In this document: positions 32,881-43,984 of the stretch, in pieces
How positions within the stretch are numbered: position 1 is the stretch's first letter
How the letters are laid out: each line of letters begins with the position of its first letter
Source of the DNA: Closterium sp. Naga37s-1
Lineage: Eukaryota > Streptophyta > Zygnematophyceae > Desmidiales > Closteriaceae
Direction of reading: 5' to 3'
Assembly: GCA_947471745.1 (NCBI GenBank)
Contig: CANJKZ010000010.1
Location: 7,706,001 to 7,770,000 of the forward strand
DNA length: 64,000 bases
Notes under the pieces: model-generated
The model's input: only the letters and a program-made list of their open reading frames with translations
Databases searched by the model: none
What the model was told of the DNA's origin: nothing
Made by a program: the position numbers and the translations under genes

Positions 32881-34069
32881 CTCTCATCCGCCCTTCATCT
32901 CATCCTCCCGTCCTCACATCCTCGTTTCCTCTCATCCTCCCGTCCTCTCATCCTCCTTTCCTCTCATCCTCCTTTCCTCTCATCCTCCCTTCCTCTCATC
33001 CTCCCTTCGTCTCATCTTCCTTTCCTCTCACCCACCCTTCCTATCACCCACTCTTCCTCTCATCCCCCCATTCGCCCCACCGTCGCCCACGCTTCCCCCC
33101 ACCCTCGCCCACGCTTCCCCTAGACGGGACAGGGGAGTGGGGGAGGCGGGGCAGGGGGGGCAGGGGAGGCGGGGGGGTAGGGAGAGAGGGTGCAGGGATC
33201 CTCCTATCCCCTGTTCCACCCCCTGCCACACTTTCTCCTCCTGCCCTCCTCCCTTCCTCCGCATTCATACCCCTTCCTCCCTTTCTCCATCTCTCGCGTT
33301 GCGCTTTTTCTCCCCGCTGATATCTCTTCCCTTCCCATCGCGTTTGCGTCATCGTCGGTGGCAAGTACCGTCCGCCCTTCCACTCTCCATTCAGCCCTTT
33401 CTCCAAGCCTCTCTCCACCCTACCACTCTCCCACCCACTCTGTCTTTCATCCTCCTGCCCCTCCACCCTGCCGCCCTTTTTTTCAAGCTGCCACTTTCCG
33501 ATCTTCCTGTCGGCCGCCTTTTCTGTCCGACCCACTTGCTACACCCTACTTGATTTCCTCACATCCTCCCATCCCCCCTTTCCCTTCCACGCCTGTACAC
33601 TCCTCGCCTGTTTGTATATTCAAGGGGATTGCCCTTCGATTGTCATTGTTTCGTACAGTCCTTCCCAGCTGCTTCAACATACCGGTACCATATGACACAT
33701 CAAATTTCATGGTTGATGATTAGTGGTATGACAAATAGGTAACCATGCCATGTATTGATGTTTATGAGTCTCATATTAAAACACTGTCGGCTTCAGAGCA
33801 GGGTTGCACATGGCCACAAAAAAGAAGTGGAACAAAGCATATAAAAGTTGTCAACAGTGGACTATAGGCACAATGCACAAAGCTAGGAGGTGGTAACTTT
33901 TCATCACATTAACTCATGGTGGTGGGCACCTGTCCAAGCATGGTTCTGTGATAGAACGGGGATGGAAGAGGGGGTATGGCAGATAAGCGAGGGTTGGATG
34001 TGGACGGGGCAGAGGGGTGAGAAAAAAAGGGGAAAGAGAGTGAAGACGGATGGGGGAGAAGAGAGTGAG

Positions 34070-34590
34070 GGGGTTGGGAAGAGAGTGTGCAGTGCGCAGG
34101 GGAGAAGAGAGTGTGGGGGGTGGGAAGAGAGTGTGCAGTGCGACGGGCGGGAAGAGAGTGAGGGGGGTGGGAAGAGAGTGTGCAGTGCGTAGGGGGGAAG
34201 AGAGTAAGGGGGGTGGGAAGAGAGTGTGCAGTGCGCAGGGGGGAAGAGAGTGAGGGGGGTGGGAAGAGAGTGTGCAGTGCGACGGGCGGGAAGAGAGTGA
34301 GGGGGGTGGGAAGAGAGTGTGCAGTGCGTAGGGGGGAAGAGAGTAAGGGGGGTGGGAAGAGAGTGTGCAGTGCGCAGGGGGGAAGAGAGTGAGGGGGGTG
34401 GGAAGAGAGTGTGCAGTGCGCAGGGGAGAAGAGAGTGTGGGGGGTGGGAAGAGAGTGTGCAGTGCGCAGGGGAGAAGAGAGTGTGGGGGGTGGGAAGAGA
34501 GTGTGCAGTGCGCAGGGGGGAAGAGAGTGAGGGGGGTGGGAAGAGAGTGTGCAGTGCGCAGGGGGGAAGAGAGTGAGCAGGGGGGAGGGG
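34070..34590 (+). repeat. 46-bp G-rich minisatellite
   Basis: About 11 units of 46 bp built from GGGAAGAGAGTGTGCAGTGC plus a variable G-rich half. Two subtypes (cgcagggg and cgacgggcgg) alternate. Apparent open frames through it are repeat artefacts. Confidence 0.93.
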
Positions 34591-34689
34591 AGTGAGCAGG
34601 AGAGAAGAGATTGCGGGTGGGCAAGCGAGTGAGCGAGGGGGAGAGCGTGAGATGGAGAGAGTGAACGGCAATGGGAGGGGTAGTGGTGG

Positions 34690-35180
34690 CGACGGGCGGG
34701 AAGCGAGTGCGACGGGCGGGGGAAGCGAGTGCGACGGGCGGGGGAAGCGCGGGCGGGGAAGCGAGTGCGACTGGCGGGAAGCGAGTGCGACGGGCGGGGG
34801 AAGCGAGTGCGACGGGCGGGGGAAGCGAGAGCGACGGGCGGGGGAAGCGCGGGCCGGGAAGCGAGTGCGACGGGCGGGGAAGCGAGTGCGACGGGCGGGG
34901 AAGCGAGTGCGACGGGCGGGGGAAGCGAGTGCGACGGGCAGGGGAAGCGAGTGCGACGGGCGGGGGAAGCGAGAGCGATGGGTAGAGGAAGGGAAGGCGA
35001 CGGGCGGGAGAAGCGAAGGCGACGGGCGGGAAAGGCGACGGGAGGGGGAATGTTGCGCGACGGGGTGGGGGGAAGTGAAGGCGACGGGGGGAGGGGAAGT
35101 GAAGGTGACGGGGGAGGGGAAGTGAAGGCGACAGGCGTGGAAAGCGAAGGCGACGGGCTGGGGTCCAGAAGGCATCGGGC
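34690..35180 (+). repeat. G-rich 22-bp minisatellite (right arm)
   Basis: Units of GCGACGGGCGGGGGAAGCGA with 22-bp period, degrading toward 35180. The reverse complement (CGCCCGTCGCACTCGCTTCC) resembles the left-arm founder unit CGCACCGTCGCTCACGCTTT. Confidence 0.9.
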
Positions 35181-35687
35181 TGGGGTCTTGGAGGCGCCAT
35201 TTCACGCGGCTGCGATGGCGAAAGAGATCGGAAGCGTGGGACCTAGGGTAAGCGAGGGCGAGGAGAGAGGTTTACGCTTGGGCGAAGGGTCACGGTACGA
35301 TATTCGCCGAGAGTTTACGCATCAGTTGCACCCTAAACCTGCATTTCGACACGAGCGAACACTATCTTTGTGCGTCGTCATCGAGATCCGCGTTACCCAC
35401 ATTCGTAAGCCGCCTCTGATTCCTCGCTATGTCTACAGGTATGCTATATGCCTAGTTATCTGCGTGCTATCCCAAACTGTGCACAGTTTGGGATGGACGC
35501 CCTTTTCTGGTTGTTGTGTGAGGGACCCCACCCATCACTCGAATTCTTGTACGCGATGGACTTTTGTCGCAATTTGGTTTCGCGAGTGAAAGTGGTTCGC
35601 ACCCCAACCGAACCTCCGTCTGCCTGTCTTCCGAACCTAATTTTTCCCGTTGACTTCCGTTGAGTAATTCAGGTCTTGGGCTTTAAC

Positions 35688-37285
35688 GGTGGTGGCGATA
35701 TTTCGAATATCACAGGCTTTGGGGAGGGGGTGTAAACTTCTATCCACAGGCTGATGTGGCAAATGCTCGTTTTTGGTTGTGTTTTGCCTGTTTTTCACTT
35801 GTGTTTGGCAGGGAATCAGCCGTGGCAGCGTAGGATATCGTGTCGCGCTCCTTGACATTTCACATCAACGGCCCAAACTCCAACTTTTTTTCGTGCGGTC
35901 GAGATCGATTTCGATTTGGCGTAATGTTGTCGTTGTAATCGGAACTAGTCAATGACTGTACACCCTCATTCTCGATAGACTGGCATATGTTATACTGATC
36001 TAGACGCTTAGTGTAGCCGCACCGGACCAAAGAAGGTCCTATCACATGCGTTACAGTGACAATTTGACCCAGGGCGTTTAGTCAAGGTTTTCTACGTTCT
36101 ACAATGGTACTGTTGTTTTCAAAGCGGTCAGGACGGTTATTCAACGTTAATGGTTTTTTACGGCCCAAGGCGTGTTTCAAACCCTCGTGCGACTTTGCCC
36201 GCAACCGACTTATCTCACCAGCCCGCTACGTCCAAACACTGTAGCCAGTGCTTCCGCCGGTGAGAGAGGTGAGAAAGAGGGTGTACAATTTTTGGGGGAA
36301 ACCCCAGTGTTTGCAAGCAGGAAACGTGGCATTTTTTTCGTGAGGGAAGATTTTGTGACGCACGTGTCTGGTGTTTGCAAGAACGTGGTCATAAACAGCA
36401 GTTTCTAGAGTACACAAGATGCCCAACCCTTGCACGCGAATTTGCTCTGCCCGCGATGGAAACTCTGCACCCGTGTATTAGGGTACCAGGCAGTTGCACC
36501 CCATTTATAAGCACCTCGAGCAATACGAACCACAAAAACCGAAGTTTGACAGAAGAGACCCATGTCAAACGGTCAACAGCGAGTTACAAAATCTTTTAAA
36601 AGCCCTTTTTGCTAAGTGCGAATTGACGAAAGCTTAGCGAAATGCAAGAATCACTTAAGAGCCCTCTTAGCAAGGCAACCTTGGGTTAGTCAAACGGGCA
36701 TCGTGTGTACGTAAGCAAGCAGGTGTGTGTCACGGTTCTTGAAATCTCGTGACGCCTTGGTCATACGAAGTCAAAACGCACTGTAATATTTGAAGGAAGT
36801 GCGTGGTTTCTTCCTATTGGTCGCGTCAAATCCGGTTCTCCAAACAGCACTTTTTCGCTGGCCAATATTTCGCAACGACCGTATTGGCTAACGGGAATGT
36901 CGCAACGTCACTCGAAGTTCAAAATTCGCGAAGTGTAAAATTCGCGATGCGATTTGAAATGTGTGAGTGAAATGCGCGGCTCGTTAGTGCGCGTCCTTTT
37001 TTCTTCGGGGGGAATGCGGTGCAATACGACGCTGCACGATTTTAAACGCTTTAATAAACAACTAATTCGGTTACGATGGGTATCGATTGAGAATGATACT
37101 AGAATGACGCGCCCTAATGCACACCCCTTCGAATTGAACCTGAATCTCAGCACATCTCACGACAACTATGTGTTCACGCGCTTCACATCACCTCAACCAG
37201 GGGGGTATAATATTGATGCAAATCACTCATGCTTTGTTTTTTTTTTTGCCTTCACTACACAGAAATTAGTCCTGCATCCGCCACT
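35688..37285. other. Gene-free interval upstream of the zinc-finger transposase remnant
   Basis: Unique AT-balanced sequence. No domain, array or clear inverted terminus recognised. Confidence 0.4.
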
Positions 37286-38093
37286 ATGGAATGCCCAGAC
37301 TGTAGTTCGGGGCCTTTCTACGTGTATTCTGCTCTAGAATCGCATAGAGGTAGTGCGGCTTGCAGAATAGCTGCTGCATCCAGAGGCGCAGAGGCGTCAG
37401 ATTCCCCACCAATCCAACCCCCCGCTCAACGTCGGCGCGTGTGGAGTCCTTCCAGCAGTGAAAACGTATTCGTACCACCTACGTTTGATGACCCAGCCGA
37501 TGAGGACGGTGTGGAAGCGGCAGCCGCTCGTGCCGCCGATGATCCGGAGGCATTCATGGCACGCATGAGTGACTCGAATGGGATAGCGGAAGTTTCTCAG
37601 ATTCCCAACGGATCTAATCCGCGCCCCGCAGCTCCATTCTCCTTCAAGGACGAATTGGCACGCTGGATTCTCCAAGAGCGTATATCTCAATGTTCGGTAG
37701 CTAGATTATTTAAGATTCTTAGCCATGAAGGCGCGTCGTGGGCGGACGTTGCGGAATGGAGATCTTCGCGAGATGTGTACCGACATGTGCAATCGAGAGT
37801 GGCTGACTGTGACCGTTCGTGGAAGAAGGGGGTTACTCGCGTTGGAACAAAGGCATTTTTGACCTTTTGGTACTGTGATAGCTTGAAGGTATGTTGGAGT
37901 GTTTGCTCATGTTTTTTTCAGCGCCCCACTAATCCCTCGTCCCGACATGGCTAAACATTTGCAGGCCCTACAAGATCTGTTGAGTGAACCGAGACTTAGC
38001 CATCCGCTTGTTACACGTGCGCATAGAAAGAGAGTGAGGGGCGTGAGGGTGTATGACGCCCCCGAAACCGGCAATTTTTGGAACGACGTGCAA
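37286..38093 (+). pseudogene. Plavaka/CMC-like transposase N-terminal part with C2H2-type zinc finger
   Basis: Two exons, 37286-37888 and 37965-38093, joined in phase 0. The start MECPDC gives a single C2H2-like finger (C-x2-C, then H and C in ESHRGSAAC), as found at the N-terminus of Plavaka/KDZ-type transposases. An acidic linker follows, then a helical segment (FKDELARWILQERISQCS). Exon 2 ends with RVYDAPETGNFWNDVQ, which matches the R-x-Y-x-E-x-x-TG-x-W-W-x-x-Q signature typical of these transposases. A GTGAGT donor follows, but the DDE catalytic core is not found. Minisatellites occupy the next 2.5 kb. A possible C-terminal piece lies at 40690-40832. I infer a dead transposase. Confidence 0.55.
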
Positions 38094-38099
38094 GTGAGT

Positions 38100-39590
38100 G
38101 CCTCCCCATTCTGCTATGCACCTATCCCTGACCGTTCATAAAGTTTACAGCACACCCCCTCTCTCCCTGCTCCCCATTCTGCTATGCCAGCCTCCCTACC
38201 TCTCTCTCACCATCGTGTTTTTTTTCCAGCACACTACCTCTCTCCCTGCTATCCATTCTGCGATTCCTGGCTCTCCCTACCTCTCCCTCACCATCCTGAT
38301 GCATTTCCAGCACATCCTCTCTCTCCCGGCTATGCCCGCCTCTCCCAACCTCTCTCTCACCGTCCTCATTGTTTTTCAGCACACCCACACTCTCCCTTAC
38401 TCCCATTCTGCTATGCACCTCTCCCTGACCGTCCTAAATTCTTCACGCATACCCTCCCTCTCCCTGCTCCCCGTTCTGCTATAACAGGCTCACCCAACTT
38501 CTCCTTAACCATCCTAAAATTTTCCAGCACACCACGTCTCTCCCTGTCCTGATTCTACTATGCCCGCCTCTCCCACCCTCTCCCTCACCGTCATATTTTT
38601 TTCCAGCACACCACCTCTCTCCCTGCTCCCCATTCTGCCATGCCCGCCTCTCCCAACCTCTCCCTCAACGCCCTTTGTTTTTCCAGCACACCCACTCTCT
38701 CCCTGCTCCTCATTCAGCTATGCCAGGCTCCCCCTGCCCCTCCCTGACCATCCTAATTTTGTCCAGCACTCTTTCTCTCTCCCTGCTAGTCATTCTGCCA
38801 AGCCCGCCTCTCCCAACCTCTCCCTGCTCCCCATTCTGCTATACCACAACCTCCCTGCCATCCCTTCTCTCTCCTGCGCTTCCCTCTCGCGCCTTGCCCC
38901 ACATTCTGGTTTTCCAGTCCCTCTCTACCTCTCCCTGCCATTCCTTCTCTCTCCTGCGCTTCCCTCTCGCGCCTTGCCCCGCATTCTGGTTTTCCAGTCC
39001 CTCTCTACCTCTCCCTGCCATTCCTTCTCTCTCCTGCGCTTCCCTCTCGCGCCTTGCCCCGCATTCTGGTTTTCCAGTCCCTCTCTACCTCTCCCTGCCA
39101 TTCCTTCTCTCCCCTGCGCTTCCCTCTCGCGCCTTGCCCAGCATTCTGTTTTTCCAGTCCCTCTCTACCTCTCCCTGCCATTCCTTCTCTCTCCTGCGAT
39201 TCCTTTTCGCGCCTTGCCCCCCATTCTGGTTTTCCAGTCCCTCTCTACCTCTCCCTGCCATTCCTTCTCTCTCCTGCGCTTCCCTCTCGCGCCTTGCCCC
39301 GCATTCTGGTTTTCCAGTCCCTCTCTACCTCTCCCTGCCATTCCTTCTCTCTCCTGCGCTTCCCTCTCGCGCCTTGCCCCGCATTATGGTTTTCCAGTCC
39401 CTCCCTTCCTCTCCCTGCCACACTCTCTGAGTTTCCAGCCCCTGGTAGACCCTCTGTTGCTCCACCGTATCACCCCTGCACTTCCCTCTCTCTCCCTGCC
39501 ACACTTCCGTGAATTCCAGGGTCACAACGGCCTGTCCCTACCCCTTCTTTTCTCTCCTGCACTTCCCTTTCTCTCCTGGCCTGAAACTGC
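38100..39590 (+). repeat. Pyrimidine minisatellite with reiterated TTTTCCAG splice-acceptor motif
   Basis: Begins at the donor of the preceding exon. Early units are about 60-70 bp and diverged. From about 38900 to 39440 there are seven 80-bp units at 38901, 38981, 39061, 39141, 39221, 39301 and 39381, each with TTCTGGTTTTCCAGTCCCTC. Each unit has a long polypyrimidine run followed by TTTTCCAG, the shape of a 3' splice site. A related pair of units sits in the last intron of the gene at 41217-43984 (about 43615-43690). Confidence 0.93.
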
Positions 39591-40235
39591 GCAAGGATAG
39601 GCCTGTGCGCAACATGTCACTGCGCCAACGTCTGTATGCCTTTTTTACCACTATTTCTTCACACAGTTCCCTACTACATCCTATTCCCTAGCCATAGGAA
39701 CTTATTTTACCTCGTTAGCACAACTACGCAGCACGTGACGCATGTTTGTGCGTTTGCTGGCCTGAAACTGCGCAAGGATAGGCCTGTGCGCAACATGTCA
39801 CTGCGCCAACGTCTGGATGCCTTTTTTACCATTATTTCTTCACACAGTTCCCTACTACATCCTATTCCCTAGCCATATGAACTTATTTTACCTCGTTAGC
39901 ACAACTACGCAGCACGTGACGCATGTTTGTGCGTTTGCTGGCCTGAAACTGCGCAAGGATAGGCCTGTGCGCAACATGTCACTGCGCCAACGTCTGGATG
40001 CCTTTTTTACCACTATTTCTTCACACAGTTCCCTACTATATCCTATTCCCTAGCCATAGGAACTTATTTTACCTCGTTAGCACAACTACGCAGCACGTGA
40101 CGCATGTTTGTGCGTTTGCTGGCCTGAAACTGCGCAAGGATAGGCCTGTGCGCAACATGTTACTGCGCCAACGTCTGGATGCCTTTTTTACCACTATTTC
40201 TTCACACTGTTCCCGACTACATCCTAGTCCCTAGC
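39578..40235 (+). repeat. 181-bp satellite, 3.6 units
   Basis: Near-identical units start at 39578, 39759, 39940 and 40121 (GGCCTGAAACTGCGCAAGGA). The period is exactly 181 bp, near nucleosome length. Divergence between units is only a few bases. No function is assigned. Confidence 0.95.
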
Positions 40236-40245
40236 CAGGGTTCAC

Positions 40246-40600
40246 AGTGTCTTGAGACTCCCCTATCATTTTCAGGGCTTCATAACAACGTTTGGCCTGT
40301 GGCGGACACTACAATCCAAACGCCGGAAACTCCGCACTAGCTTCTGGCTTCCCTTGCAAACGAATGCATGCAAAGCCTATCTAGCCTTATTGGATTGAAC
40401 TTCAACTGATAGGGGGGTCTAGACGTGGTGTCTTGAGACCCCCTTATCATTTTCAGATCGTTATGACAACGTTTGGCCTGTGGCGTGCACTAAAAACCAA
40501 ACGCCTGAAACTCTGCACTAGTTTCTGGCTACCCTTGCTGACAAATGCATGCGAAAACTGTCTAGCTTTATGATGCAATATGTGGCACGTAACTGCTGTA
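40246..40600 (+). repeat. Second tandem duplication, also 181-bp offset
   Basis: GTGTCTTGAGACYCCC...AACGTTTGGCCTGTGGCG occurs at 40248 and again at about 40429, offset 181 bp and more diverged than the satellite to its left. Sequence similarity between the two families is weak. Confidence 0.8.
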
Positions 40601-40689
40601 CATATTCATGTTGATTTGGCCATGCCACCCGCGACGGGCGAGGCATTTGACAGCACCCCACACCGTATCCGAGCGGTTCCGTCATTCCG

Positions 40690-40832
40690 TAAGAAGGGTT
40701 GGTTCGGTGATGGTTGCATTCCAAGGTACAGGAACAGAGTGGTACGGCAAATTTCTGCAACAATTCCATGTCGGCCATGGTACAAATCGCCGCGAATTCG
40801 CATTTGTGAGGTATTATATCGACCATGACGAG
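40690..40832 (+). pseudogene. Possible C-terminal piece of CMC-type transposase
   Basis: A short frame reads VAFQGTGTEWYGKFLQQFHV, then REFAFVRYY, then stop. The pattern W-Y-G-K-h-x-x-F plus h-A-h-V-x-x-Y resembles the C-terminal segment of CACTA/Plavaka transposases. Low confidence; it is supported mainly by its position between the zinc-finger remnant and the accessory gene. Confidence 0.3.
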
Positions 40833-41216
40833 TAAGATGAGTTCAAGGGTTGTCAACAATTCAGTTTAGAGGGGGTATCTCAAAGGTACAGTGCAGTAGA
40901 GACAGATTCCATTCTTAGAGCTATACATTTTGTGCAGCATGACTCGGCAGGCCAGACGTGGTTCATTAACCATTTTCTGTTTTGATGGCAGTGTTGTACA
41001 AACATGTATATATTGAGCACTGATTAGTGTCCAGTTGCATTTGAATTCTAGGCTCCTGATTAGTGTATCTACTTGGTGGGAGAAGGGAGAGTCGTGCGCA
41101 TGATATTGTGTTCTTATAATAGTGTGGATGTCGCCACGTTTGTTGGATTTCATCGTCCCAGACCACGTGGCGGCTATACCGTGGTCATCTCCTTGTAAAA
41201 TGACCGCAGTGCGGTT

Positions 41217-43984
41217 GTGCGATTCGTCGCGAGCCCACGGCGTCGCCTGGCAACAGCAAAGGTGTCGCCAGGTACAGAGCTCGACCAGATGAGTCGCGAC
41301 TCTCAACCACTTTCGTACGCCAATCAGGAGCTCCCCGTCAACATTTTCCAGATGTTAACGACTATAGAAATGGGTTGTGCGACACTTCAACTCACAGCCT
41401 TGTCCTTGTTTCTGCCGAGTATGGTGACCCCACGCCCTCATCCCCTTCCTGGAAGTGAGCCTCCTACGGGCCGCCCTCAGAGACCAGTTGTGGTGCCTGC
41501 TAGGTACAACACTGGTACACTTGGTGTTACATTACCTGGGCGAAAGGCTAGTGTTACAGCTGCGAATGAGGTTTCAGTCGGTAACCAACCTGACAACTCG
41601 ACACTAAACCTGCATGGAATGTCGCCTGAGCAGCTTCAGTTTTTGATGTCTCAAGTCAGTGCAAAGTTCACCCGCAAGAGCTCCTCCAGTTCTGAGTCTG
41701 GCAACCTGCTCACGCCAGATCTCGTCGATCAGCAGCTCTCGTCTGAAAAGGCCGATGCGGACGAGCCTGGCGCAGTTCGCAACCTTCCATTAGCGCCTGA
41801 GGCAGGTCCACAGACAGACATTGGATCTGCCGATGGTCAGCTGCCGGTCACACTCGCGCCAGCGTTAGAAGCAGCGGACGATGTGGACGAAAATGAACCT
41901 GGCGCTAGCGAAGACGACGATGACGACAGCGGTAACGACGACCGCCCCTCTCCTCGGCGCAGGAAAGGTTCTGTTGCCGCTATGCATGCCGGTGCTTCTA
42001 ACCCCACCTCGAAGCGGAAGGGTAAACGCCAGAAAAAACCGGAAGGTGAGGATACGTGTACCCGTTGCTGATTACTTGCTAAGGTATCGATTCCTTGCTG
42101 ACTCTGTGTTGTTGCAGTTTTATTTAAGCGTGTGACTAATCCTTACCCGTTGCTGTATTCGTGGTGGATGTTCCCCGTGTGATCATGATGTGATCCTGGA
42201 TGTGAAATGGATGGTGTTTTGCAGAAGTTGTTCAGGAAGTTGACAAAGCGCAGGCTGCAGCTTCTGACCACCAGCGCACGGTCGAGTTGCAGCAGGAGAC
42301 ACTGGCGGACGTTCGGCGGCAACTGGAGGAGAGCCAGCGGGCGAATCAACTGCTCCGGGCGAGCAGCTCTGCCCCAACTTCCGCGCTGCCCCCAGCGAGC
42401 CGTAGCCCCAACGCTGAGGTCAACGTTGCAAGTACTTCACGGGGCCACAACGTGGCCCGTTCAACTATGGCGCCTGCGGTCGCACATGTGGCGGTCGGAC
42501 GATCGCTGGCAACATCCACGATTCCTGCGCCGCTCACGCCAAACGCCTCTCGCTCACTTGTCGCCCCCCTCGCTCATCCGGGACCCCCAGCACCTCGACC
42601 GGCTACTCTTGAAACTTCGCCCAAGCTTCCGGAATCGCTTACCGAGCTCACCTTTTTCACGGTAAACCGTGCGCATTGATTCTGAATACCCGCCACCTAG
42701 CTTACGTTTATACCTTCAATGTTCCGCTCGCAACCTCCCCACCCACCCCCGTACCTTCTGTACCTTGATCCTATGCTCGCAACCTCGTATTCCCACCCAC
42801 CCACCCTCGCAACCTTCTGTACCTTGATCCTGTACTTCGCAAGCCTGCATTCCCACTCTGATCCTATGCAACCCGCGCTTTCTACATTGGCTTCAACCCG
42901 CGCTCCCTTGCACTTTGCATATCCGTCACGTAATGCATGGCAGGCAAAGTGCAACCAAACGGTTCTGTACTTCATTGTTGAAGCTCCCCCGAGGGAGATT
43001 AACTTCTGGCCTGAGCCGCAGGAGTTGAGGCAGCAACTCATCCGTACGTATCGGATGGTGAACGTTTCCGAGGAAACGTTCAACCTTGTCATGAATTCTC
43101 ACCCGGAACGGGAGAGGATTCTTAAAGACAAGGTCGGCGAGCGTCGGGGCAACCTCTTCACGCAGGTCAAGACGTGGGCACATGGGCCAGGCGGGTTCGT
43201 CAGGGAATCGAAGATTCCCATGCTGGCTGCTGAGAACATGGCGCCGGTGCAGCGCCGCAACGTCCAGCAGTGGCACCTTTTCTATTTTGATGGTAAGTAC
43301 GCGCCTCGTTTTTAACGTTGCATGCCCCGAGCACTTCCAGCCCTTGTTTCCTGAGTTCCACATGTATTGTGCTTACATCAAGCGGATTTCTGTGCTTGCA
43401 ACCGTTTATGGCAGCAAGTGGCACTGCGATCCTGACACGGGGCGCCCGTTTGCCAACAAGGCGTTTGATATGGCGCTCTGCAAGGGACTTGGCGGTCGCA
43501 GGTGTAAGACGATGTTTGCCAAGATCCCAGTGGTGGCAACGATTTGCCATGTGGTGAGTTTGTTTCCCATGCATTGTTTGTTTCCCTTGCCAATGATCCA
43601 GTTCTTGCTCTAGCACACCCTCTCTCTCCCTGCTCCCCATTCTGCAATGCACCTCTCCCTCACTGTCCTGATTTTTTCCAACACACCCCCCTATCCCTGC
43701 TCCCCATTTTCCCATATATTTTCAAATGTACCCTGCAGGTTGAATGGCCCATGGCAAATGCTGGGAGCCGTGACACGCCTGCCCTAGATGGCAGTGACTC
43801 CAACAACAGGAGGGAAGTGCAGCTGAAAGTGGGGGTGATCATTGATTGGATTAAGGATAGGTTATCCCGGGGGGATAATATCTATCGCGACACTGCCCCT
43901 GCAGGCTTTCAGATGGGAGCAAACCCGTTAGTGCGTATTGTGATCGCAGGGTTTGAGGACGAGTTTGCTGGGTTGCTGCCATAA
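41217..43984 (+). CDS. Acidic multi-exon protein of unknown family (copy 2)
   Basis: Family not recognised. Exons: 41217-42045, 42225-42661, 42944-43292, about 43330-43553 and 43739-43984. Intron phases are 1, 0, 1, 0 as in copy 1 at 2787-4844. The protein starts with a low-complexity region ending in an acidic block (41875-41945) and a basic patch. A coiled-coil-like helix follows (about 42227-42360, VELQQETLADVRRQLEE), then a Pro/Ala linker. The conserved core comes next (WPEPQELRQQLIRTYRMVN, GERRGNLFTQVKTWAHG, TVYGSKWHC, PFANKAFDMA). The start could also be the ATG at 41289. The acceptor of the fourth exon could not be fixed in frame, so this copy may be mutated. The fourth intron contains units of the TTTTCCAG minisatellite. 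Confidence 0.6.

Larger units (their letters stand above)
31425..35687. mobile_element. Foldback-like element with inverted 22-bp repeat arms
   Basis: A perfect 24-bp inverted repeat begins GTTAAAGCCCAAGACCTG at 31425-31448 and is mirrored at 35664-35687. Inside it both ends carry the palindrome AACTGTGCACAGTTT (31465-31479 and 35474-35488). They also share inverted CCCAAGCGT-AAA and CCGCG-TGAAATGG segments (about 31738-31788 left; about 35200-35285 right). The arms are tandem arrays of related 22-bp units in opposite orientation: C-rich on the left (about 32085-32880), G-rich on the right (about 34690-35050). No transposase is seen in the centre. Target duplication could not be defined. Confidence 0.6.

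Noticed and set aside
31785..33553. Very long Pro/Ser-rich open frames (over 500 codons) in several phases
   Set aside because: They run through the 22-bp C-rich minisatellite, which is open in several frames because of composition; no domain or splice context.
33904..35205. Two minus-strand frames of over 400 codons with RRLRFP-type repeats
   Set aside because: They are translations of the 46-bp and 22-bp G-rich arrays. Different phases give equally long frames.
38560..39600. Plus-strand frame of 346 codons with SLPFLLSPALPSRALP repeats
   Set aside because: Produced by the 80-bp pyrimidine minisatellite within an intron-like region.
39636..40234. Repeated 78-codon frame (GLKLRKDRPVRNMSLRQRL) as a small gene family
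   Set aside because: It is the 181-bp satellite read in one frame. The period is not a multiple of three and no start or terminator context is present.
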